Part shown: positions 1 through 10,451 of the stretch, piece by piece
How the letters are laid out: the number at the start of each line of letters is the position of its first letter
Numbering within the stretch: the stretch's first letter is position 1
DNA from: Glandiceps talaboti
Lineage: Eukaryota; Hemichordata; Enteropneusta; Spengelidae
Length of the DNA: 64,000 bases
Reading direction: 5' to 3'
Assembly (NCBI RefSeq): GCF_964340395.1
Contig: NC_135558.1
Coordinates: 16,713,271 to 16,777,270 of the forward strand
The notes under the pieces: generated by a model
Told to the model about the DNA's origin: nothing
The model's database searches: none
What the model saw: the letters and a program-made list of their open reading frames with translations, nothing else
Made by a program: the position numbers and the translations under genes

Positions 1-180
1 ATACGAAACAATATGACATGATATAATACAAATATGATTTATAATTGTCGATATATGATTTAATGATTAGATATATATCTGTGTATCTGATATCAACGAT
101 CTTCTGTACTGTATCATATCGTATTGTACTGTATCATATCGTGTGGTATTATGATGTATCATATTGTATAGTATCGTATG

Positions 181-905
181 ACATTTCACTCTACACTCCA
201 TCAGATAACATCTCATCACATCACACCACATCACATCATATCACACTGCATTAAAATCAAATTACATCACACCGCGTGCACACACCGCACCGCATTGCAT
301 CGCATCACACAACGCAACGCAGCGCAACACAACACAACACAACACAACACAACGCCAAGCCTAGCCACTGATATCACATCACATCACATCACGCCACGTC
401 ACGTCCCGTCCCGTCACGTCACGTCACGTCACATCACATCACATCATGTCACATCACATCACATCACGTCACGTCACGTCACGTCACGTCACGTCACGTC
501 ACGTCACGTCACATCACATCACGTCACATCACATCACATCATATCACATCACATCACATCATATCATATCACATCACATCATATCATATCATATCATATC
601 ATATCACATCATATCATATCACATATCATATCACATCACATCATATCATATCATATCATATCACATCATATCATATCATATCATATCATATCACATCATA
701 TATTATATCACATCACATCATATCATATCATATCATATCACATCACATCATATCATATCATATCATATCATATCATATCATATCACATCATATATTATAT
801 CACATCACATCATATCATATCATATCATATCACATCACATCACATCACATCACATCACATCACATCATATCATATCATATCATATCACATCACATCTCAT
901 CATAT
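181..905. repeat. Pentanucleotide satellite (ATCAC/ATCAT/ACGTC)n
   Basis: About 725 bp of 5-bp units that change type along the array: mixed ATCAC and CAACA units to about 360, ACGTC-rich units at 400-510, then ATCAC mixed with ATCAT to 905. Long open frames rich in His, Ser and Tyr run through it only because the 5-bp period lacks stops in some frames; they are not genes. The window edge may cut a larger array, since the first 180 bases are also degenerate TAT/ATC-rich. Confidence 0.95.
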
Positions 906-2394
906 TAGTTCAAATATGAAATTACATATCAAAGTTTGACAATTTATTCGAATTTATTAGGTAAAGATTTACAGAAGTACATAATTATTAAAAAAATACA
1001 AGGTATGAAAAAAAAACATCTTTATTTTTAAAAACCCACTTATTTCCAATGTGGCAGGGATATTCAAGACAGTGTAGCATCAATGGTATAGAAAATGTAT
1101 TACAATAGACATGACAGTTAGAGTGATAAACATCGACTAGAAGAAGGACTAAAATATTACAAAAAATGTGACATGTTCTTTAGATTCAAGTTTGTTCCAT
1201 AGAAGAGATTTTACATGCCTTTTAAAACTATTTTTTATATGACATTATTAAATGTAAAAACAATAAATAACAGCGCGATATCACATGCACCATATCACAT
1301 GCACCATATCACATGCACCATATCACATGAACCATATCACATAAACCATATCAAACAGTTTTTAAACATAACATAACAACACATAAAACCGTGTCACACA
1401 AACAACATAGCGTAAAATATATAACTTAACATTTAAGATAAGATAAGATAACATCACATCACAGAACATAAGCATAACATCACATCACATATCAAAGTGG
1501 TAAACTGCTTGACACATACAGCAACCGATGACATTCTGTACGAAAGCTAGAGTTCGAAATGATACAATCTTTCAAAGTCGTCGACCTGCTATCTAAAGGC
1601 CACGATAACATTAAAGACGACTTGAACAGATGTGTAGGAGTGTCTCGTGATGATCCAATAATAACACACAGTAGAGTGCTCGGAAAATCTTGGCAATGAA
1701 AACCAATGCGTGTAGAACAAACAATCGTGTATTATCACAGTTAATCAATTAATTAATCGATTGATTGATCGATCGCTATCAATCAGAATGATCGATACCA
1801 GAATCACATATGCACAAGACACAGTGAAGAAGACGAATTCAGGACGTTGCTAGAAACTGCGACGATTCACCATCCCTCACGTAAAGAGAACTGGCGTCCA
1901 TTTCTTGTAGTACCAGTATCTTATGTCAACGGCGTATAAATTTTCACTGTTGTTTTTATGCTTGTCAAAGGTTACGTCACATGTCAAAGGTCACGTCACA
2001 ACAGATGTTTAAGATTTGTAGCATAGCAGAGAAAGTAGCCGGGTATATGGAGATGATATCCATAACTATTGTCTTTTAGGTTTTATTTCTCCATATTTCA
2101 TACTAAGTCAGCCTTGACAAGTAAAATTGAGAGGGTCGGTTGAAGAATGGTGGTTTGACCGGGGTTAAACCGAATAGGAAGACCGTCTGTGTTTTTTGAC
2201 GTACTGTGCATGTGGTGGTCAAATATTTTTTTCCCACGAAGTGTTTTTGGCTCTGATGGAATACACAGCTGTTCGGGACATTAGTGCGTACTTCGAAATT
2301 ATGGACACCCTTATCATTAAGAGGGCAAGGCGCCATCAACAACGGCAACGGGCGACCGGTATTGGTATAATTCATTCGGTTGTAAATATCCTAA
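906..2394. other. Intergenic, no gene seen
   Basis: AT-rich unique sequence. The only internal structure is a short 14-bp tandem repeat (unit ATATCACATGCACC, about five copies, 1277-1352) and a run of ATTAATTAATCGATTGATTGATCG-like low complexity near 1743-1775. No open frame has recognisable homology, and there are no splice-bounded coding blocks. Confidence 0.6.
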
Positions 2395-3471
2395 GGGGAG
2401 AACAATTTGATTTCCGGGGGGGGGGGGGTATGGAGGAAGTAGGTATGGGAGCAAATTTTTTTTTTCAGTCAGAGTGACAGCAATTTTTTTTCTACGGTCA
2501 GTCCTGCATCAATTTTTTTTTTCAAATGGAGTAGCAGTGCAAATTTTTTTTTTAATTAGTCATTAAGTTTGTAATGCGTTGTTCATACCTATACCACGTC
2601 ATAATGGTTCACAACTGTACCTTTTTTTCAACTTTTTATTGCTTTTAAATTTTCAAAAAACGTACAGAGACAAAACAAGATAAATGCACAATACAGACAC
2701 AAGAAGTAGAAAAGTACAGTTTAACTAATAGCTTTAGGATACTTACCTTTAAGATGCAAATCAAGGGGAAAATAATTTTTTGTGTGAAAACGTTAAATTA
2801 CAACTTGAAATAATAGAACAGTTTCAAAATCAATTCTGATCAGTACTAAACCTGCATTTCTTTGAATCAGTCAATTCCTGTAAGTTCTCAGGGAAGATAT
2901 TATGTTTTGTACTTCGTTATATTTGTTGTTCCTCAATTTTCATTGTCAACTTGAAAAAATTTATTTGTACATCTTTATAAGAGATTTATATTGAAAGAAA
3001 AATATATTGATTTTAACACTAGTTTATTGACTCCTGTCTTGTTTTTTAAATTGTCTTAATTTACAGAAGCCAAATAGTCCCCTTCAGATATTGACTGTGT
3101 CATTGAAATATTGCAACAAAAATCCTGAAATATGTTTTCTTGGGTCAGAAAAGGAAAGGAAAACTTTGTGTACACTTGGGTTTAAAGCAGAGCTATATAG
3201 TGCATACTCTAATGATAAGTGCTGGAAAAAAAACAGGAATTTATACTTGTATTAAAAACATTTGCGCCGCCAAAGAATACATGAGAATAAGGTTTCCAAA
3301 TTTGCTCATTTCTGGTGCATTGTGACAATTTTTTTTTTCACTTCTGTCTGTTATGACAATTTTTTCTCAAGCCATTACAGGATCAAATTTTTTTTCTGGT
3401 TCACCTGGAAACAAATTTTTTTTCTCAAAATCCTCCATACCCCCCCCCCCCGAAATCAAATGGTTCTCCCC
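2395..3471. mobile_element. PIF/Harbinger-like non-autonomous DNA element, 1,077 bp
   Basis: The ends are inverted repeats of about 40 bp: GGGGAGAAC, then A/C ATTTGATTTC, a G tract and TATGGAGGA on the left, with the reverse complement ending at 3471 on the right. Both ends are flanked by TAA (2392-2394 and 3472-3474), giving a 3-bp target duplication. A TAA/TTA duplication with a G-rich terminus is the known signature of PIF/Harbinger elements; the family call is inference. Just inside each end are several short blocks of the form CAA(T)8-10 in direct orientation. The interior is AT-rich and encodes no transposase, so the copy would depend on a partner. Confidence 0.75.
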
Positions 3472-3474
3472 TAA

Positions 3475-5003
3475 TATGGCACATTTAGTGTATTGATGTA
3501 GACTCTTAGGGGATAGTTTAGTCACCTTGAAACCGGATGTCTGATAAATTATTTAAACAAACTACATGAATGAAAAATCAATAATGATGGGCGTGAAGTA
3601 TATATTTGATAGTGTTCACCCCGATTGGTTAAAAAAATACTACGGCAGCATTTAGGCCTATATCGTTTTGTCTGTACAAATGTATCAATATTATTATGAT
3701 GAAGTGTGTATTTGAATATGCTTGCTAACCAATTTGAAACCGTAAAACGTCGCCCTGAACTTGATGTATTCGGTCTGATTGGTTAAAAATTGAAATATTA
3801 AAATTTGTCGACTATTTAATGTTTGTCAATGACATGGTGGTCATCACCCCCAGTATAGTTAAAGGTACCCAAACACTGGAATCCTTATTGTAAGCGTCGG
3901 CCCAAGTAGGAACTTGATGTATGGCTTAATTTCTATTTGAAGTCGCTCCTCCGCCCCCAACATTCAGTCCACAGACACTTGTGTCCCAATTTTAGGCGAA
4001 AGTATGTGCAAGGGATAAAATAACACGGGTTTCTACGATCGTTGTAAGTCAACACACCACGATATATAAATGTGTGGACTTACACTATCCCAGAAACCCA
4101 TTATTTCACCCCACTTTCACATAGTATCCAAATATGTCAATATTGTCGATATTTTGTGATATTTTGAAACATATCTCGGAACGCAAGACTTGGTGTCTGT
4201 GATTCGGTCGGTTACACTAGTTTGTATGTTACCATGGTAACTAGCAATACCGACCCAACACAGTACTTACTGTCTCCTTATTCAAGGCCCCTGCCTCCAA
4301 ATATACTCCGTCAAATAATTTAAATTTGTTTCTTAAGATAACAAAACAAATATTTTTAGGTAACTGTTGTCTGCTCAAGCTTGTTTCATTCTATCTGAAT
4401 AAAATGTCTTTAAAAAAAAAAAAATATTTTCAGTGAAATAATGAGAGTGATTGCATGCCAAAACAAGTGGCCGGGGGTGAACACGTAAGCTTGTAGCCCT
4501 TGGAAGACTTCTAGTAAACTGGGAACAAAGTAAGGACATTTTCCTTTACAAAACTGAAAACGTATGACAAAAATTAATCTCAAAATATTTGAAGAATATG
4601 AAATTTGAAAAAAAAATACAAATACAAATATAAAAAAATCCCCAGGGAATGGTGCCAGTCTTTCTGTTGACGTCAAGATGTTGGTCAAATACTGAAATGT
4701 GCCGCCAAAAAGCTGGATGACTGTTCACGAAAGGGGCAATCATATATAATCGATCGATATGTACTTTAATATTCCATGTTCAAGAAATGTCTCCATTCGT
4801 ACAAGCCTACTGACTGAGCGACAAGCGCGTCTCGTGCTGGCATATCATTGACCGTAGATATATATGCAGGAATAATCTCAAGAAGTCACCCTACAGCCTA
4901 CAGCGCCCCCAAAGGCAGAAAATCATAACGAATGGCCCGGGGGATGTCGCCTATGACCAGGTAGGTAGGTGGGGTTTTTTTTTTGTGTCTGAATGCATAT
5001 CCC
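3475..5003. other. Intergenic, no gene seen
   Basis: Unique AT-rich sequence, including a run of A around 4411-4423. No coding block, RNA gene or clear repeat could be recognised. Confidence 0.55.
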
Positions 5004-5024
5004 CGTCTAACATTCACCCGATAA

Positions 5025-5398
5025 GGCCAAAAAAAATGTATCTGGTTCTGGTCAGGGTAAACCTTCTAAAGTGGTGCGACGACGCGAATTTTTTATTTTC
5101 CTAATTTTTTTTTTTTTTTTTTTTTTTTGCAAATTAGTAAATACACATTTTTTTGACACTTTACATACTCTGTTCTATCATATTTATCTCTTGAAAAACT
5201 TCCTATTTCTTCGAAGCAGTTTAGGCTTTGTATTTAAGCAGTCTTGGCATGTGGGGTAGATTTCAGCTGCTTGTTCTCCTGATATCAGGAATAAATAAGG
5301 AACGGGAAAGCAAAAATTATCGGGAAAACAGGATCGACGCGAGGGTATTCAGGGCACGCGCGCGCTGACCAGAACCAGATATATTTTTTTTTTTGGCC
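5025..5398. mobile_element. PIF/Harbinger-like MITE inserted in the 24-bp minisatellite
   Basis: A 374-bp element with inverted ends of about 30 bp (GGCCAAAAAAA, then TATCTGGTTCTGGTCAG), flanked by TAA at 5022-5024 and 5399-5401. It interrupts the minisatellite: one monomer (about 5004-5024) lies on its left and the rest of the array on its right, and the monomer sequence reads through when the element and one TAA are removed. It carries no coding capacity (a T26-like run at 5107-5128). Its termini differ from the element at 2395-3471, so it is a different family using the same target. Confidence 0.85.
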
Positions 5399-6052
5399 TA
5401 AGCCTGTCCAACATTCACCCGATAAGCCTGTCTAACATTCACCCGATAAGCCTGTCTAACATTCACCCGATAAGCCTGTCTAACATTCACCCGATAAGCC
5501 TGTCTAACATTCACCCGATAAGCCTGTCCAACATTCACCCGATAAGCCTGTCCAACATTCACCCGATAAGCCTGTCCAACATTCACCCGATAAGCCTGTC
5601 CAACATTCACCCGATAAGCCTGTCTAACATTCACCCGATAAGCCTGTCTAACATTCACCCGATAAGCCTGTCTAACATTCACCCGATAAGCCTGTCTAAC
5701 ATTCACCCGATAAGCCTGTCTAACATTCACCCGATAAGCCTGTCTAACATTCACCCGATAAGCCTGTCTAACATTCACCCGATAAGCCTGTCTAACATTC
5801 ACCCGATAAGCCTGTCTAACATTCACCCGATAAGCCTGTCTAACATTCACCCGATAAGCCTGTCTAACATTAACCCGATAAGCCTGTCTAACATTCACCC
5901 GATAAGCCTGTCTAACATTCACCCGATAAGCCTGTCCAACATTCACCCGATAAGCCTGTCTAACATTCACCCGATAAGCCTGTCTAACATTCACCCGATA
6001 AGCCTGTCCAACATTCACCCGATAAGCCTGTCTAACATTCACCCGATAAGCC
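5399..6052. repeat. 24-bp minisatellite, about 27 copies
   Basis: Unit AAGCCTGTCTAACATTCACC plus CGAT, repeated head to tail with very little divergence: mostly a T/C change in GTCTAAC/GTCCAAC and one A for C near 5872. The near identity implies recent expansion or homogenisation. The 24-bp period (a multiple of three) creates an open frame on the minus strand made of an eight-residue repeat, which is not a gene. Confidence 0.97.
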
Positions 6053-7488
6053 TACCCACATCCCCTTTTAATTTTAAAAGGTGAGTGTCTTTATGTTCAA
6101 TAAATAAAATAAGTAACCAGATTTAAACTGGTTTGCCTTCCGTAAGGGCGTTCCTACATACAATAATAGTCCAGTCAATCTAGCGGAAATTTAGGCCGAA
6201 CCAGGACATAATTGCAACAGAAATAATTTTAGCGCATCTTGCTCAGAATTTTAGGCTGATTAACATATCAAAAGTCTAGAAAAATTTAAGTGGCAGAACA
6301 TGGTGAAAAAAAAGAAGATCTTTCTTAATTAATTAGTGAAAAAATAATATTCATGAAATACAATTTGTTCAAAAACCAATGCAAGCAACATGTCTATGGG
6401 TAGGTCTGAAGATCATGAATTACTTTTGAGTCACTTTATGATTGTACAATCATTCCTATTGAATTTAAACAACTGAACTATTTGTAATTACTCTCTTGTT
6501 GATGCTTGTCAGTATTTATTTATTTGTCTATTTATTATTTATTGTTTGCTTGTTTATTTATTATACATGTTTGTTTGTTTGTTTGTTTGTTTGTTTGTTT
6601 TCGTAACTAAGTCTGAGTGCCCTGTGGGTGCAGTAGTATGATTTATTTTTGAATACTACTCGCCTATTTTTCTCCGTAATTTAGTTTTCATAATTTTGGC
6701 AAACTATTTTGGTCCGGGTCGGACTCGTGCATTTCATTCTTCAGACCATGGAGACTCCCCTTATATTTCTTCAGGCATATATGGTTTCTGACTTTGCTTG
6801 CTGGACTGGTTTTACTTGAACTACAAATCTAGGTTAACACAATTCACACCTTCTAACCCCCCCCCCCCCTTGTCCTACACTATCCATCACTGATAAGACT
6901 TCAGCAGCAACACAGACAAGTAGTTGGTTATCACCTGAGCTGATGCACAAAATTTAATATTAGCTCTGGTAGAGGACTGCTATAAATCCCGTACATGTCA
7001 AACACTGAGTCAACATTTTGGCAGCTCAAGGGCACGGACAATGGGAGAGGACCTATTGCCAACCTGTTTCTTGTATTTGTCCAAACCTTGGAGTAATTAT
7101 ACTGACATGGTTAGACGAAACAGTCAATAAGTTGTTCAAAGGTCACTATGCATCCGAAAACTTTGTAGAAATCATTTTTTAAAAATAACTACGTCACTAG
7201 GCGTAACGTCAGAGAAAACGTTTAAATTCCATTCTATTATTGAAAAGCGAAACGTCGTAGATATTGTAAAAAAAATACGTCACTGTAGTACATTGCATAA
7301 TTATTAATTTAATTCCATTATTGGTTGATGTAGTATTTGCAATTGTCATTGGTTCTCTGTTCATGCATATCCAATTTATGCAAATGAATATTTGAACAGC
7401 TATATCCATTTTGTAAAATGTAACGAGTTTTCGGTTCACTTTTGTTTTGTTGTTCGTCAGATAGAAAAGATATTGATAGTGTGGAGAC
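6053..7488. other. Intergenic sequence upstream of the HNMT-like gene
   Basis: Contains a (GTTT)n microsatellite at about 6567-6600 and a C tract at 6859-6869. The last 200 bases before the start codon are AT-rich, with TTATGCAAATGAATATT at about 7376-7392, which holds an octamer-like ATGCAAAT. No clear TATA box or coding block. The HNMT-like promoter and 5' UTR should lie in the last few hundred bases. Confidence 0.5.
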
Positions 7489-8397
7489 ATGTCGCAGCTG
7501 ACGACAGTTCGAAGTATTTTAAGTGACATGGATCATTACAATGCCTGTCGACAAACCTATAGTATATCCCGAGTTAAATGGTTAACAGTTCGCGTACCTC
7601 GATGGATGAACCAAACATTTACATCTGTCCTGGAAAATATGGAATTTGGCAGTGAAATATCACCAAAAACGGGAGAAAGGAACGGACATTTTGGTGTCCT
7701 CAGCGTCGGCAGTGGTGCTGGAGAAGTCAATCATATGATGATCGATCGTCTGCTTGGAAAGTTTCCCGCCATAAATTGTACAATAATTGAACCGGGTCGG
7801 AAAGAAATGGTGAAATATCAAAAGTTGGTGAGCGAAAACAGCGAGAAGCTTAAAAATGTAGCCTTCCAGTGGTATGCTGAAACGTTTGAAACCTATTACG
7901 AAAGAAATTTGGAAGATAAATTTAATTTGATTGAATGTATCGAAACCATGTACTACTTCAACGATTATGAGGGTGTGCTTCAGAAAATGTACGACAGTCT
8001 TGCTCCTAATGGTGTAATGTTGATAGTCTTGGCCGCTGCGAATGCTGGATATCACAACCTGTGGAAACATCATGGCGAGGTGTTGCGTGACGACAACATG
8101 AACTTTGTCTCAGCGGCCGATATCAAAGACACGCTCCGGAAAAATGGCATCCCGTTCAGTACGACTCCCGACAAATACCGAGTGGATATTTCGGAAGTAT
8201 TCGTCGAAGGTTCGGAAGTCGGTGATCAGATCTTGGACTTTTTGACTCAAATCTATCACTTTCGGCAGACGACACCAGAAAATATTAAAAATGACTTAAT
8301 CTCTCTTTTAAAAAGTGAGAAATGTTCCGAAATTGTCGATGGTAAAATATTTTTCAATAACACTCTCGAAACTATAATTGTGAAAAAAATAATGTAG
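7489..8397 (+). CDS. Histamine N-methyltransferase-like SAM-dependent methyltransferase (single exon)
   Basis: An intact 302-residue frame with no introns, close to the usual HNMT length (about 292). HNMT transfers a methyl group from S-adenosylmethionine to the ring nitrogen of histamine in the cytosol. Visible family features: the N-terminal RS-x-x-SD motif (residues 8-13); the SAM-binding loop LSVGSGAGEV at 71-80 (human LSIGGGAGEI); the acidic strand-end IIEPG at 99-103; the block DISEVFVEGSEVGDQILDFL at 233-252; and the C-terminal FFNNTL at 288-293. By my alignment the Glu that holds the histamine side chain in human HNMT (Glu28) is replaced by Lys30 and Gln143 by Glu152, while the C-terminal Asn is kept. 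It therefore probably methylates a different small amine. The start is the first in-frame ATG with RSILSD correctly placed after it. Absence of introns suggests retroposition or a single-exon lineage expansion. Family call firm; substrate unknown. Confidence 0.88.
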   Translation: MSQLTTVRSILSDMDHYNACRQTYSISRVKWLTVRVPRWMNQTFTSVLENMEFGSEISPKTGERNGHFGVLSVGSGAGEVNHMMIDRLLGKFPAINCTIIEPGRKEMVKYQKLVSENSEKLKNVAFQWYAETFETYYERNLEDKFNLIECIETMYYFNDYEGVLQKMYDSLAPNGVMLIVLAAANAGYHNLWKHHGEVLRDDNMNFVSAADIKDTLRKNGIPFSTTPDKYRVDISEVFVEGSEVGDQILDFLTQIYHFRQTTPENIKNDLISLLKSEKCSEIVDGKIFFNNTLETIIVKKIM

Positions 8398-8699
8398 TAT
8401 TTCATCTAGTCAAACACGGATGGCCGAGGCAGTAAATGATCACAACCTAAACAATGAGATGCAGCCTCGAGAGGCTTGCTAAATCTGGTATTACGATAAG
8501 GTCGAATTCTATTTATATATTTCATCCGCATTTATTATTTACATGTTTGTACGTATTCATATAATCTACAAGGCTCCAGTTGTAAGCCTTGCGAAAAGAG
8601 AAAAACAGACATATATGGTCCGTCGACCGGTATTGCATTGTGTGCTAGGACTTTCCTAATGTGTTTGACTGTACAATTTAATCATTAAAATTAGTTTTG

Positions 8700-8707
8700 T
8701 GACGTCA
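8700..8707. promoter_or_regulatory. Perfect CRE-type palindrome TGACGTCA
   Basis: The full 8-bp CREB/ATF consensus is present about 300 bp past the HNMT-like stop codon and 1.7 kb before the next gene. It is a real sequence match, but a single 8-mer is not proof of function. Confidence 0.3.
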
Positions 8708-9245
8708 CTGAAAACATATCCATATAACGTGTAGTATATTCGGGAATGTAATTAGCGCCCTCTCGTGACATGATGATCACTCAAGCAGTGACGTAAATTA
8801 ACATGCATATAAAAGCGGAACATCTTTGTACACGCACTAGGGTGACGTTGATTAATTAATTAATTACTTTTTTTGTAAATGATAGGATAGCTGGAAGTTT
8901 GGTGATTTTTATTTTTTTTAATTCTGAATTATGAGAAACTGATTAGATAATATATAACTGATATTAAACGAGATAATAATATACTATTGGATATAATGTA
9001 CTATTTGATATAATGTACTACATGTATGTGATGACGACTGTCCAATGAGTAGCATGCCAACTCTTTAGAGAGGTGGATTCTTAGTCGGTTTAAATACTTG
9101 TGTTTTCATGTGAAATGTTAGATTTGGATTTAGAGTTCACGTGGAATAATAAATCAAGTCTCCTTCCGGTGAAAAGCTGTTTTGCTAGAGTCTTTGCTGT
9201 ATGCTGCGAGATTTGTCATGCCTCCCTGTGTAACTGACTGTTCGG

Positions 9246-9334
9246 TATGTATGTATGTATGTATGTATGTATGTATGTATGTATGTATGTATGTATGTAC
9301 GTACGTACGTACGTACGTACGTACGTACGTACGA
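9246..9334. repeat. Compound microsatellite (GTAT)n-(GTAC)n
   Basis: About 13 GTAT units followed by about 9 GTAC units with a single clean transition. The GTAC part is self-complementary and could form hairpins. Open frames through it are artefacts. Confidence 0.95.
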
Positions 9335-10269
9335 TGGTATTTGCTCAAGTAACGTTTTTTGCAAACATAAATGTTATTACATGTGAAACAAATCGCCAGG
9401 GATTTCCCCTGTTGATGCAACACATGTGTACGGGCACCAATAAAAGTAGAACTTTTAACTTGTTCAAATGCGCCGACATTTGCTATCCTGTGTGTGTGTG
9501 TGTGGGGGGGGGGGGTGTTGTAAAGAAAAATACTCCGAAGACTTGAACTGAAACTTCGTTTTTCTATCGCAAAACAGCGTGAATGATATATTGGAGACAT
9601 CCCACATGCAATCAGAGAAACCACAGTTTCAGCGAATTGATGCATTCAAAAATTCCATTGGTGAGATAAAGGTATACGTACAGAAGAATTGACAGAACTG
9701 TTGATAAAGGACAGAGTTTAAAACACTACTAAATCAGAGTGTTTATAGAGACACTAATAATCGTAGATGTAACCTAGTATTTCCAGGTATTGACCAAAAC
9801 TCAGACACCCGGCCCGTTGAAGATTGGAATATTGGAGATAAATTTGATAGGTATTGCCAAAGAAATGCAATTTGACTGAATGCATAGAATGTTTGGTGTT
9901 TGGTGATCACATTTGATTGTTGCAAATTGCAATGTTCTCCTTGTTGTATTGCCCCCCTCCCCTCATTGCTCCAAGACAACTTGAACTTGAAGTTGAAGGA
10001 CATCCATATATAACATAACACGTACGCATGTACATCAATCAGCATTGACGAAGACTGTTTTCCCAAAGAATGCAAGTTATTCGAAGTAATCGGCTGGCAA
10101 ACAAGTTGATCATATATGTGGTATTTTGTTTGTTTTACAAATAGCCCGTTCCAGAGTCCGTTCTTACATGTCTCTCTATACTGGTATGCTTAGAAGAAAT
10201 TTTGATCATGATGAAATTGTAATTACCGCCACCAACGATCATACATCAACTTTACTTTGTTTTAGCTAT

Positions 10270-10320
10270 AAACTCCACCACGCATGCGTTAGTTTTCAAT
10301 CCAACATGGCGGCAAAATGA
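10270..10320 (+). promoter_or_regulatory. Core-promoter-like region with NRF1-like and YY1-like sites and a tiny uORF
   Basis: An ACGCATGCGT palindrome at 10280-10289 resembles the NRF1 site. CCAACATGGCGGC at 10301-10313 resembles the YY1 element often found at transcription starts of housekeeping genes. The ATG inside the YY1-like site opens a four-codon frame that stops at 10317-10319, about 80 nt before the main start codon. The position fits a TATA-less promoter for the centrosomin-family gene. Site identity is by eye. Confidence 0.5.
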
Positions 10321-10398
10321 ACGTTGTATATGTTTTGTCGTGCAACAAAATTTGAAATTTAAATCCTACATCTACAGCTTTCCATCGGAACAACTAAG

Positions 10399-10451
10399 AT
10401 GGATTCTATGGCTGGGGAGGACCATACATTGCCAATCGATTTTGATGGCAG
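10399..10451 (+). CDS. CDK5RAP2/PDE4DIP: Centrosomin-family gene, exon 1 (start codon)
   Basis: The ATG at 10399 (context AAGATGG) opens [17 protein letters not shown] and reaches the donor AG|GTGAGT. It leaves two bases, which exon 2 completes to a Ser codon. The acidic, non-coiled N-terminus is like that of vertebrate CDK5RAP2. The 5' UTR probably begins near the YY1-like site at about 10301. Confidence 0.8.

Larger units (their letters stand above)
8398..10260. other. Intergenic region between the HNMT-like gene and the centrosomin-family gene
   Basis: Holds the 3' UTR of the HNMT-like gene; no AATAAA is obvious close to the stop, and the first clear AATAAA is near 9150. A perfect CRE palindrome TGACGTCA lies at 8700-8707 and a half site near 8792. 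A microsatellite at 9246-9334 changes from (GTAT)n to (GTAC)n. A (GT)n/G tract lies at 9490-9515. No further coding sequence is seen. Confidence 0.55.

Noticed and set aside
178-939. Long His/Ser/Thr-rich open frames on the + strand
   Set aside because: They are translations of the ATCAC/ATCAT satellite; a 5-bp period without stops gives open frames in several phases, and no homology or splice context supports a gene.
5398-6042. 214-codon minus-strand frame of an eight-residue repeat
   Set aside because: It is the 24-bp minisatellite read through; the period is a multiple of three and the frame ends where the array ends.
5399-6052. Possible CRISPR-like array (regular short repeats)
   Set aside because: Units are contiguous with no spacers, in an intron-rich animal genome with no cas genes. 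The same applies to the 43-bp (34231) and 57-bp (45090) arrays.
7209-8073. Minus-strand frames overlapping the HNMT-like gene and its 5' flank
   Set aside because: Shadows of the well-supported + strand gene, with no homology of their own.
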